Source: a virus. From it: 21,164 nucleotides of DNA. Within the stretch, counting starts at the first letter, position 1; the number at the start of each line of letters is the position of its first letter. A program made the translations under genes and the position numbers. The notes under the pieces were generated by a model. It saw nothing but the letters and a program-made list of their open reading frames with translations. It ran no database searches and was not told the origin of the DNA. Positions 1 to 6,585 of this stretch are shown here, in pieces. Where the stretch lies: IMG/VR virus record IMGVR_UViG_3300024314_000455, positions 1 to 21,164 of that record. The stretch is one strand, 5' to 3'.

Positions 1-1162
1 GTGTTACTGATTTATAATCATGCTTTGCCTTTGCCACGAATTGCATATACTCGTTCATTGGTCCTTTGAAATATTCATAAGCGTATTCTTCCAAGATCGC
101 AGGTCCAAAGGGTCGAAACTGTTGGCGCCGTTTAACTTGATTAATAGTGTCCTTAATATCTCGTCTAGGGTCAGCGATAAGGCTACGATTGCCAAGGGCA
201 CGAGGGCCAAACTCACTACGACCATTTGCAATACCACAATAACTATGGTCAATAAGATGGCTAACAACTTCTTTAATTTTAATATCATTTTTTATATCCG
301 TTCCAAGGTATGGATCAACCCAATTTAACTTTTTACCATATGCTAACGCTGCAGCACCAAGAGACGATCCACAATCACCTGGGTTTGGCATAATCCAAAT
401 ATTTTTACCTAGTCCTGCTATTTTACTATTAGCAACACAATTAAGAGCCACGCCACCCATCATAACGAGATTACGAGAAGGGCAGTGTTTTAATACTAAA
501 TTAGTAAGTTTGGCTTCGACCACACTCTGAGCAGAGGACGCCAAATTCTCTTTACTTATATAACGTAACTCTGGAATATCAGGCAAACCTTTATGACAAT
601 TAACATTTTCTAATATATTTTCCATTAATAACGTTTCAGTTGGAAAACCAAAGGCTGCCATACCCATTGTTATATATTCATCTTCCATCGGTCTTAAACC
701 TAAGTACTTTGTAATTGCTGAATAAAACAATCCAATTGAGTACGGATATTTAAATGATTTAATCTTTTTCATTTGAGGTTTATCGTTTTTAGTCCAACCT
801 TTCCAAACAGAAACAGTGTCCCATTCGCCAATGGCATCAACAACCAATATGTTGCATTCGTCAAACTTTGAAGTATAGAAACCTGCAGCGGCATGCGATT
901 GATGATGGTAAAAAGAAACATCAGTTTTAATACGTGGCTTTGCATAAGGTTGACCAGCATATATTTGTCGTGTTCTTTTCAACCAATCCTTTTCATAAAA
1001 GGCAGTGGTATCGGCATCATCTATTTGAGTGTAGTGTAACCATCTATCGTTTTTAACACGACTTATTCTTTCAGCATGGGTGGCTGATAGTATATTTCCA
1101 TCTTGTATCAATGTTGCGCCAGCGTCGTGAAATCCTTCGCTTAAACCCAATATTTTACTCAT
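1..1162 (-). CDS. NodU/TobZ-family carbamoyltransferase, 3' end cut by window edge
   Basis: Reading from ATG at 1162, the frame stays open for 387 codons to the left edge, so the C-terminus lies outside the window. The family transfers carbamoyl from carbamoyl phosphate, via carbamoyl-adenylate, to a hydroxyl on a sugar or similar acceptor (NodU on Nod factor, TobZ on tobramycin). Visible signatures are the Kae1-like metal/nucleotide motif HHQSHAAAGFY (residues 86-96), GGVALNC (236-242), PGDCGSSLGAA (261-271), and the YrdC-like C-terminal part with EFGPRALGNRS (317-327) and QFRPFGPAIL (348-357). The start codon lies inside the preceding small gene (8 nt overlap), as is normal in this genome. 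It is the last visible gene of a sugar-modification cassette, so the acceptor is probably a phage-made or host glycan, or a modified nucleotide. The family call is secure; the acceptor is unknown. Confidence 0.93.
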   Translation of the reverse strand, partial: MSKILGLSEGFHDAGATLIQDGNILSATHAERISRVKNDRWLHYTQIDDADTTAFYEKDWLKRTRQIYAGQPYAKPRIKTDVSFYHHQSHAAAGFYTSKFDECNILVVDAIGEWDTVSVWKGWTKNDKPQMKKIKSFKYPYSIGLFYSAITKYLGLRPMEDEYITMGMAAFGFPTETLLMENILENVNCHKGLPDIPELRYISKENLASSAQSVVEAKLTNLVLKHCPSRNLVMMGGVALNCVANSKIAGLGKNIWIMPNPGDCGSSLGAAALAYGKKLNWVDPYLGTDIKNDIKIKEVVSHLIDHSYCGIANGRSEFGPRALGNRSLIADPRRDIKDTINQVKRRQQFRPFGPAILEEYAYEYFKGPMNEYMQFVAKAKHDYKSVT

Positions 1163-1334
1163 AAACAATTACACACTTTACTTGTTCGTTATTATTAAAT
1201 GGTCTATAATTAACAATAAACACAGCTTTATTTATTTCGCATTTAGTACGATCGTCATATTCTTTGATATAAGAATAGTTATTTACTTCAGCAGAAACCG
1301 TAGTGATAACCGTAAGTGCCCAAATAAAACTCAC
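1155..1334 (-). CDS. small exported protein of unknown function (GTG start)
   Basis: This is a 59-codon frame that begins with GTG at 1334, whose first base is also the last base of the upstream gene's TAG stop. No in-frame ATG exists upstream before a stop. The product starts MSFIWALTVITTVSAEVNNY, which looks like a short signal peptide with cleavage after VSA. The mature part is about 44 residues with two Cys (in TKCEINKA and VKCVIVYE) that could form a disulfide in the periplasm. It overlaps the carbamoyltransferase start by 8 nt. I do not recognise the family. The tight overlaps on both sides and the plausible signal peptide argue that it is real, but short length and the non-ATG start leave some doubt. 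Confidence 0.6.
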   Translation of the reverse strand: MSFIWALTVITTVSAEVNNYSYIKEYDDRTKCEINKAVFIVNYRPFNNNEQVKCVIVYE

Positions 1335-1528
1335 TATTCGCTACCAGTCCAATGACCACGAGTATGTGCTTTGCTAGTTAAATCAATAAGTCTGCCGATT
1401 ACTTTTTTCAATGTCTTTTTCGCAATTGGATTTGTTTCTTCATTAGCCAATACTTGCATAACATCAATTAATTTTAAGTCTTCTTGCATTACTTTGTTGA
1501 CATCATATGGTTCGCGTTTTTCAATCAT
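1334..1528 (-). CDS. small hypothetical protein, helical, 64 aa
   Basis: The 64-residue product begins MIEKREPYDVNKVMQEDLKL and is charged and predominantly helical in character, with no Cys, membrane segment or recognisable motif. Its ATG overlaps the TGA of the upstream gene (ATGA, 1525-1528) and its TAG shares one base with the GTG of the downstream gene, so it is translationally coupled on both sides. It lies between the cytidylyltransferase and the carbamoyltransferase. Function is unknown. Confidence 0.7.
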   Translation of the reverse strand: MIEKREPYDVNKVMQEDLKLIDVMQVLANEETNPIAKKTLKKVIGRLIDLTSKAHTRGHWTGSE

Positions 1529-1704
1529 CTTTGCACCAGAGGTTGTGACGATATGCTGTCGTTATAATCGTTATCACCATAGTAATCGCGGGTTGCGCTT
1601 TCTTTAGTCATAATTCCATTCTTAACACGATAGGTTACAATTTCTCTACGAATAACACCGTTAGTATCTGCGTCAAACGCACTTTTAAATGGTCCTTCAG
1701 TCAT
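1525..1704 (-). CDS. small hypothetical protein, 59 aa
   Basis: The frame from ATG at 1704 gives 59 residues beginning MTEGPFKSAFDADTNGVIRR and containing a RDYYGDNDYNDS stretch near the C-terminus. It starts inside the end of the cytidylyltransferase gene (8 nt overlap) and ends in an ATGA overlap with the next gene. The motif style (an arginine/threonine-rich beta section followed by an acidic-aromatic YxDxxYNDS segment) resembles short conserved proteins of marine T4-like phages, but I cannot assign a function. Confidence 0.68.
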   Translation of the reverse strand: MTEGPFKSAFDADTNGVIRREIVTYRVKNGIMTKESATRDYYGDNDYNDSISSQPLVQR

Positions 1705-2104
1705 TACATACTCTCTTTCTTAGATCACTCGTACTAAACCGATGATCTCTTTTATTAAAATATAATTCTATACCACGAGACCTACAAATGTCTTTACCGG
1801 TAAAATCTTGCGTTTTATATTCTTCGCCAAGAATTCGTATATCTATATGGTACATTGATAATATATCACATAAATCTGATTCTGTCAAATACGGAATGAT
1901 TTCGTCAACATAACTTACAGCTTTTAATTGCGTGTATCTTTCAACAATACTTTGGATAGGAGCATTCTTGTGAGAACGATCCGTTGCAGGATCCATTTGT
2001 AAACCACATAGTAAATAGTCGCATTGCTCTTTCGCTTCTCTCAACATTTGAACATGCCCAGCGTGGAGCAAATCAAATGCTGATGCCGTGAAACCAACAA
2101 TCAT
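1697..2104 (-). CDS. cytidylyltransferase-like nucleotidyltransferase (TagD/GCT-type)
   Basis: The 135-residue protein has the nucleotidyltransferase HxGH motif (HAGH at 14-17, within FDLLHAGHVQMLREAK), and a C-terminal RFSTSDLRKR segment (122-131) in the place of the RxxxISTT/S motif of CTP:glycerol-3-phosphate and related cytidylyltransferases. Length matches the small single-domain TagD class (about 130-140 aa). Such enzymes join a phosphorylated alcohol or sugar to CMP, releasing pyrophosphate. The ATG overlaps the stop of the upstream dehydrogenase gene (ATGA, 2101-2104). In this cassette it probably activates a polyol or sugar phosphate for transfer. Substrate cannot be read from sequence; ADP-heptose-synthase-type activity is an alternative. 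Confidence 0.88.
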   Translation of the reverse strand: MIVGFTASAFDLLHAGHVQMLREAKEQCDYLLCGLQMDPATDRSHKNAPIQSIVERYTQLKAVSYVDEIIPYLTESDLCDILSMYHIDIRILGEEYKTQDFTGKDICRSRGIELYFNKRDHRFSTSDLRKRVCND

Positions 2105-2850
2105 TCACGTATTCCTTTATTATAACTTATTGCTTTGCGTATAATGCTTAAATCATAACCAGATTTATTTGCGCTATACACAATGGCATTTGTATCCTTA
2201 GGGAAACAGTGCCCTCCAAATCCACGATCATCTTCATTAACGTATGTATGGCTTTTACCGATACGTGGATCGTCACTAACATTCATTAATAGTTCATTTG
2301 GTTCAACACCAGCATTTTTTGCCATATCATATATCTGATTGAAAAACGCCACCTTTGTTGCTAAGAACGCGTTTCTAAAATATTTAGTCAAAATTAAAAC
2401 TTCAGGATCTTTAACATCAACACGTACATTTAACGAATTGGATAATACCTCAAGCCAAAAACCAGTATCGCCACCGCCAATAGAAATTGACGAGTGCTTT
2501 CTGAAATCTTCAAAGGCATGAGCTGCTCGTAAGTATTCTGGTGAAAACGTTATTTGTCTATTACCATATCCACGGTTGAGTAATCTCCAGCCTTCTATGC
2601 TGATAGTTGATTTTATTAATATGGGAACATCGTTACACAATTCTAAACATTTATATACGTTATTCATATCACACATGCCATCTTCGCCTTCTGGCGTTGA
2701 CACTGCAATAATCACGGCATCAGCATTTTTAAATACTGATTTATCTTTATAACCTAATTGCGGATCCCAAACTTTAATATCATGGTCTGTTGATAAAAAT
2801 AGCCCGTGAGCCTTACCAACAAAACCATGACCACATATTACAATTTTCAT
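2101..2850 (-). CDS. short UDP-glucose/GDP-mannose dehydrogenase-family protein
   Basis: The start is placed at 2850 because that ATG overlaps the upstream TGA (ATGA). An in-frame ATG at 2865 would add five residues before the Rossmann strand. The 249-residue product begins MKIVICGHGFVGKAHG (NAD-binding GxGxxG-like loop), has FSPEYLR (103-109), the helix with TKYFRNAFLATKVAFFNQI (155-173), and the catalytic-cysteine loop FGGHCFPKDT (211-220, Cys215, Asp219). These are the hallmarks of enzymes that oxidise the C6 hydroxyl of an NDP-sugar to a carboxylate. Family members are usually about 390-450 residues; this one ends soon after the catalytic loop and lacks the C-terminal NDP-sugar-binding domain. 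It could act on a different substrate, need a partner, or be a minimal active form. Confidence 0.9.
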   Translation of the reverse strand: MKIVICGHGFVGKAHGLFLSTDHDIKVWDPQLGYKDKSVFKNADAVIIAVSTPEGEDGMCDMNNVYKCLELCNDVPILIKSTISIEGWRLLNRGYGNRQITFSPEYLRAAHAFEDFRKHSSISIGGGDTGFWLEVLSNSLNVRVDVKDPEVLILTKYFRNAFLATKVAFFNQIYDMAKNAGVEPNELLMNVSDDPRIGKSHTYVNEDDRGFGGHCFPKDTNAIVYSANKSGYDLSIIRKAISYNKGIRE

Positions 2851-3185
2851 TCCATATAAGTCCATTCATATTTTAGCCAATTAGGATGGCTCTTCATTAA
2901 TTCTACCTCGTTTGGTTTTTGATTTTGTAATGCTTTCCAAACGTGGTCAATCTTCTTTGTTAAATTATATTCCGATTTACGACACATGTATAATGATCCT
3001 GATGAACAATTAAAATGATATACATTATCTATACAATCTATTGACGTAATATCGTTGCTTATTCTCCAATCGTCGCTATTTCTAGGTTTTTCGTTAAACC
3101 CTGCGAGTACTCTGTAGTGGGATCCTTGTTCCTTCGTAACCTTTATCAGAACCCAACAATCTGGCAAATATTCGTGATTATTCAC
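2847..3185 (-). CDS. conserved-type hypothetical phage protein, 112 aa
   Basis: The product begins MNNHEYLPDCWVLIKVTKEQ. The N-terminal half looks like a small beta-rich domain (CWVLIKV, HYRVLAGF, VYHFNCSSGSLYMC), and the C-terminal half is helical and ends in a Trp/Tyr-rich stretch (NWLKYEWTYME). There are four Cys and many aromatics. The ATG overlaps the stop of the upstream gene by 8 nt and its own stop overlaps the dehydrogenase ATG. I do not recognise a named family; position within the sugar cassette is the only clue. Confidence 0.75.
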   Translation of the reverse strand: MNNHEYLPDCWVLIKVTKEQGSHYRVLAGFNEKPRNSDDWRISNDITSIDCIDNVYHFNCSSGSLYMCRKSEYNLTKKIDHVWKALQNQKPNEVELMKSHPNWLKYEWTYME

Positions 3186-3507
3186 GAACCTCTTTCCAAT
3201 TATGAATTAGTTTAAGCTTTTCTTCTTTTGAAACACCTTCTACCATGTGGGGATTATCTCTGTCCCATAATTGTAATACACGTTCTTCATCTAAAATAAA
3301 CGTGTCTAGAATTTGCTCACCTAACCAGTGTTGCGAAAATTCTTTAACTTCTTCCATAGTTACTGAGTCGTTTGTCCATTCAATAGCTTCTGCGATTGAT
3401 GGAACTTTTCCGTCTTCTTCCAACGCACTCATAGGTACGAGGTAACGCATGCGATGTGTAGACACCACAGTAGTCACGACATAACGTTCGTCGTTATCTT
3501 CTGACAT
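3178..3507 (-). CDS. hypothetical protein, 109 aa
   Basis: The start at 3507 is chosen because AAGGAGAA lies just upstream at ideal spacing; the in-frame ATG at 3534 would overlap the preceding gene and lacks such a site. The product begins MSEDNDERYVVTTVVSTHRM, is acidic, and contains a beta-type opening followed by helices (SIAEAIEWTNDSVTMEEVKEF). No catalytic motif or membrane segment is visible. The stop of the preceding 42-aa gene (TAAGGAG) forms part of this gene's ribosome binding site, so the two are probably co-translated. Function unknown. Confidence 0.78.
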   Translation of the reverse strand: MSEDNDERYVVTTVVSTHRMRYLVPMSALEEDGKVPSIAEAIEWTNDSVTMEEVKEFSQHWLGEQILDTFILDEERVLQLWDRDNPHMVEGVSKEEKLKLIHNWKEVRE

Positions 3508-3518
3508 TTGTATTCTCC

Positions 3519-3647
3519 TTAGTGATTTATCCAAATGACTTTAGCATATCTTGCGTCAAGCCATTCTCGATATTCTTGCGCGTCAATTTGGCACGCGAAG
3601 TATTTATTAACTTTTACATTCCCATAATATGCTTTAATTTGTACCAT
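3519..3647 (-). CDS. very small hypothetical protein, 42 aa
   Basis: The frame from ATG at 3647 to TAA at 3519 encodes 42 residues beginning MVQIKAYYGNVKVNKYFACQ and ending IWINH. It starts one base after the SleB-type hydrolase stop, with AGAGAAGA upstream as a weak ribosome binding site, and its stop lies within the next gene's ribosome binding site. It fills an otherwise empty gap between two genes of the same strand. No family recognised. Confidence 0.6.
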   Translation of the reverse strand: MVQIKAYYGNVKVNKYFACQIDAQEYREWLDARYAKVIWINH

Positions 3648-3648
3648 A

Positions 3649-4164
3649 TTAGTCTTCTCTATAAAAAATATGTGAACCCATACGTGCTACTCTATGCATA
3701 GAAGGTGCCCAGTATGGCGATACGTATGTAGCGTGGTAGTGTGTTGCGCTTTCTGTAATGCCACGATGTGTTTGGTGTACATACATATCACGAGCATGTT
3801 TACGTGACTTTTCCCAAGACTCATCATCCTGTGGTACATCTGACTTACCATCACAGTACCAAGAAAACTGGCATGTCACACGATTAGGTTTATAACCGTC
3901 TTGTACTACACCACAAACTGTATTTGGATAACGTGAACTTTCAACACGGTTTAATACCACATCAGATACTGATACTGCGTCAATAAGTGAAGACGCTCTG
4001 GTCTCATAATAGATGTTTAGAGCCATACACTCAAGTTCATCTGCGTGGAACTCAGCTAATGCTGCATCAACCTCCTGAGCCTTTAATTCGGAGCCCAATT
4101 GAATAAATCCTGCAAACGCAGTGGTATTAATAAGAAGTGCACAAATTGCTGTTTTAAGTTTCAT
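3649..4164 (-). CDS. exported SleB-type (Hydrolase_2) cell-wall hydrolase
   Basis: The 171-residue protein begins with a signal peptide (MKLKTAICALLINTTAFA, cleavage near residue 18). It then carries the Hydrolase_2 domain: ECMALNIYYETRASS (45-59, with Glu54 in the catalytic position), VVLNRVESSRYPNTVCGVV, then CQFSWYCDG, and a C-terminal THYHATYVSPYWA segment. This family includes spore-cortex lytic transglycosylase SleB and many phage or proteobacterial wall hydrolases. It probably cleaves the glycan backbone of peptidoglycan from the periplasm. A strong sigma70-type promoter lies just upstream (4199-4227). Its export signal and separation from the GH19 endolysin suggest a role other than final lysis, but a second lytic enzyme or a virion wall-digesting factor remains possible. 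Confidence 0.9.
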   Translation of the reverse strand: MKLKTAICALLINTTAFAGFIQLGSELKAQEVDAALAEFHADELECMALNIYYETRASSLIDAVSVSDVVLNRVESSRYPNTVCGVVQDGYKPNRVTCQFSWYCDGKSDVPQDDESWEKSRKHARDMYVHQTHRGITESATHYHATYVSPYWAPSMHRVARMGSHIFYRED

Positions 4165-4198
4165 AGTTTTTGCCTCAGTTTTTATATTTGTTGATTCT

Positions 4199-4227
4199 AA
4201 TATAACTGATTCTATACGCTATGTCAA
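4199..4227 (-). promoter_or_regulatory. sigma70-type promoter for SleB-type hydrolase and downstream sugar genes
   Basis: On the minus strand there is TTGACA (4227-4222), a 17-nt spacer, and TATATT (4204-4199), leaving a leader of roughly 30 nt before the ATG at 4164. The perfect -35, optimal spacing and position in a rare intergenic gap make a host-polymerase (early or middle) promoter likely. Confidence 0.75.
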
Positions 4228-4230
4228 TAG

Positions 4231-4479
4231 TTAATTGTGTCCAAAGTTACTTTTTATTTGAGTTAAAACGTTTGTTAGTTTAAATATCAAGCCTGACTTT
4301 TTGGCTTCATCTGACCAATAACTCTCGTCGCCAGTCAGATCCGATAGTACTTCAAGTAACATCATATTTTGATTCTTTATTATATCATGTTCTTTGTATA
4401 ACTCATTAATTTCTCTATTTAAATCTTTAATTTCAAGTCTTAATATGTCTATACTAGCACTGCCTGCCTTAACTTTCAT
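4231..4479 (-). CDS. small coiled-coil hypothetical protein, 82 aa
   Basis: The product begins MKVKAGSASIDILRLEIKDL and has a heptad-like helical stretch through about residue 45 (LRLEIKDLNREINELYKEHD), then a helical tail. No membrane segment or motif is visible. The ATG sits inside the last codons of the glycosyltransferase-sulfotransferase gene (11 nt overlap), and the gene ends just before the sigma70 promoter of the SleB-type hydrolase, so it is the last gene of the transcription unit that starts near 7679. Function unknown. Confidence 0.72.
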   Translation of the reverse strand: MKVKAGSASIDILRLEIKDLNREINELYKEHDIIKNQNMMLLEVLSDLTGDESYWSDEAKKSGLIFKLTNVLTQIKSNFGHN

Positions 4480-6007
4480 TACCGTATTTCTCGTAAAAAT
4501 CGTAGTCTATTTGGTAAACCTTTTTAATAAACGCGATTTGCTCTTCACTAAAATCATCAGCAGTGATTTCTTTTTTAGTTTGATTTAGCTTCTGTGTTAT
4601 TCCAAAGTGGCTGCAAACGTCATGCTTTTTAATTACCGTAAATCCAACGAATTTATCAATATCAATAAACCATGCCTGTGGGTGGAAATGATGTAATTGA
4701 TGTGCTGAACCAATTTTATGTAAATTAGCAAAGAAGTAGTCAATCTTTTCCTGTTTAGTACATTTACTTAGTTCAACTCCAAAGGTAGAAAATATATCTT
4801 CACCATAATGATAATATCTTTGCTTTTCAGTAACATATGCATTAATACATGAAACGAACCTTTCAACAGGATCTGAATATACAACAAGAGGTCTGCCTCG
4901 TGCATCATCGTATTCATCAGTATCTCTAAATACCTGTTTACGATCTGGGAATGTTTCTTTAACTGTTACACTGCAGCTTCTTGGTATTTCAAACCAATTT
5001 CGTTTACCATCAAGGTTATACATTAATGGGAACTTAAGCTTTTGACACCAAAAACAATTACATTTATTAAATTGAAAGTCTTTGTCTAATTTGGTTGTAG
5101 GCAATAAGAATTCTCTAATCTCAGGATCTTCAAGTGCCAATGCTGGTAATTTATCAATTGGAAATCTTTTTAAGATATGTGTGTTATTACCATCTGGCGC
5201 AGGACCTTCTTCCATTAGACTCTCGTCAAGTTTAGAGTATTCACTATAACCTCTAATATCTTCCATCCATTTAAAAGAGTCAAAGGCATGAGCAAAAGAG
5301 TCGGCTTTAACTTTTCGCGTTTCAGCTCCACCCATCCATGCGAAATGCCAACCCATATCTTGAATGATTTTGTTTTGATGAGTAGGCCAACGAACAGGAT
5401 AATGCATTGACCCACAACGTATTCTGTTTACAGACGTTTTCATAATCTGAAACTTAGTTGCAAAGAACATGGCTTTCCACCAAACTACGTGGCTGCCATC
5501 AGTATTAAATGCTCGTAAATCTGCGCGACCTTGCAAATATGCTAATGGTATTTTAAGAATAATTTCTGGATTATTCCTGCACATCTGAGCAACCCATTTA
5601 ACATTTTCTGGTTTAATGATTTCATCTGCATCACCATATATGAATACGTCGTTGTCATTAAAGTTATCCATGGCTTGCATAACAGCGTCTTTTTGTAAAC
5701 GCTCACGTACCCTAGCATATAAAGAGTTTTCACTGTCTCTATTTGCACCAGCATTAATCCTATCAACCTTTTCAATTACTAAGTCTTCTTGTTCAGCAAT
5801 ATCGTGTTCAACATAATGGATTTTTTCCATTGGTAAACCTTGCTGGCGTGCAATCTCTAAAAATTTACGTTCAACTGGTTTACCGCTGTGTGTTTTATTA
5901 GACTCAACAATAATAAACTTATCCACTACATCTTTTAAAAGATTAACTCTAAGTTTTAAGAGTTCAACTCCAGTAGGAGCAAAAAATGGAAAGCAATCAA
6001 CAATCAT
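4469..6007 (-). CDS. GT17 glycosyltransferase fused to sulfotransferase-like domain
   Basis: The 512-residue protein has two parts. Residues 1 to about 290 match glycosyltransferase family 17: MIVDCFPFFAPTGVELLKLR, FIIVESNKTHSGKP, then DNDVFIYGDADEIIKPE with a GDADE metal-binding DxD motif (125-129), and MGWHFAWMGG (218-227). GT17 enzymes transfer GlcNAc-like sugars. Residues about 335-512 resemble a carbohydrate sulfotransferase: IPRSCSVTVKETF (341-353) is where the PAPS 5'-phosphate loop would be, and SDPVERFVSCINAY (378-391) resembles the 3'-phosphate-binding RDPxxRxxS segment. A CNCFWCQ cluster (316-322, three Cys) lies between them. The start shares one base with the upstream stop (TAATG). 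The GT17 part is confident; sulfotransferase activity is inferred because the loop is atypical. Confidence 0.85.
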   Translation of the reverse strand: MIVDCFPFFAPTGVELLKLRVNLLKDVVDKFIIVESNKTHSGKPVERKFLEIARQQGLPMEKIHYVEHDIAEQEDLVIEKVDRINAGANRDSENSLYARVRERLQKDAVMQAMDNFNDNDVFIYGDADEIIKPENVKWVAQMCRNNPEIILKIPLAYLQGRADLRAFNTDGSHVVWWKAMFFATKFQIMKTSVNRIRCGSMHYPVRWPTHQNKIIQDMGWHFAWMGGAETRKVKADSFAHAFDSFKWMEDIRGYSEYSKLDESLMEEGPAPDGNNTHILKRFPIDKLPALALEDPEIREFLLPTTKLDKDFQFNKCNCFWCQKLKFPLMYNLDGKRNWFEIPRSCSVTVKETFPDRKQVFRDTDEYDDARGRPLVVYSDPVERFVSCINAYVTEKQRYYHYGEDIFSTFGVELSKCTKQEKIDYFFANLHKIGSAHQLHHFHPQAWFIDIDKFVGFTVIKKHDVCSHFGITQKLNQTKKEITADDFSEEQIAFIKKVYQIDYDFYEKYGNES

Positions 6008-6585
6008 TACTTGGTCCTCTCAAGTACAGTAAGTCCGTTATTATTAGTTCGGAATTCTTTAAATCTCCACTCAGGATTGTTAATAACAAAGTTAACGATT
6101 GGTCCAATTAAACCTTCATTAGGCATTGGTCGTTTATCAGCGAAATCTCTCCAGTTTTCTTTTTCATCTCTGCAGCCATATGTTTGAGTATCATGGAAAA
6201 CAAGGAACTTATTTGCTTTATTACCATGCATTGCTAGTTCACGTTTTAATTGAGAACCAGAGTGCCACGTATCAATAAAGAGTAAATCAGTTTGTTCTAT
6301 ATCAATATTCAGTACGTTTGCCTTTTCATATACAACATCTTTACCTACGGTTTTAGCTCTCTTAAATAACTCGCTTACTTCCCAGTTCAATTCAATATCA
6401 TATGACCTTAAGGCTGCATTTGTATTAAGGAATGCTTTGGTACTTTGACCATCTCGCACTCCCATTTCTGTAATATGTTCACATTCCATTCCTAAATTAA
6501 ATAGCAACTCAAGATGCTCGTTAATATCGGAAAATGTATTCTTGGCGTTATTATATTCGCCTTCTATAAATTGTACGAAACTCAT
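6007..6585 (-). CDS. class I SAM-dependent methyltransferase-like protein
   Basis: The start at 6585 is preferred because its ATG overlaps the upstream TGA (ATGA, 6582-6585); an in-frame ATG at 6618 would add 11 residues. The 192-residue product has ITEMGVRDGQSTKAFL (38-53), the usual glycine-rich SAM loop position with an acidic start, SYDIELN (61-67) as the second strand, DLLFIDTWHSGSQLKREL (100-117), and FLVFHDTQTYG (127-137). This pattern matches the small Methyltransf_24/cephalosporin-hydroxylase-like families that occur in sugar and surface-polysaccharide clusters. It probably methylates a sugar made by its neighbours. Substrate and exact family are not certain. Confidence 0.78.
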   Translation of the reverse strand: MSFVQFIEGEYNNAKNTFSDINEHLELLFNLGMECEHITEMGVRDGQSTKAFLNTNAALRSYDIELNWEVSELFKRAKTVGKDVVYEKANVLNIDIEQTDLLFIDTWHSGSQLKRELAMHGNKANKFLVFHDTQTYGCRDEKENWRDFADKRPMPNEGLIGPIVNFVINNPEWRFKEFRTNNNGLTVLERTK

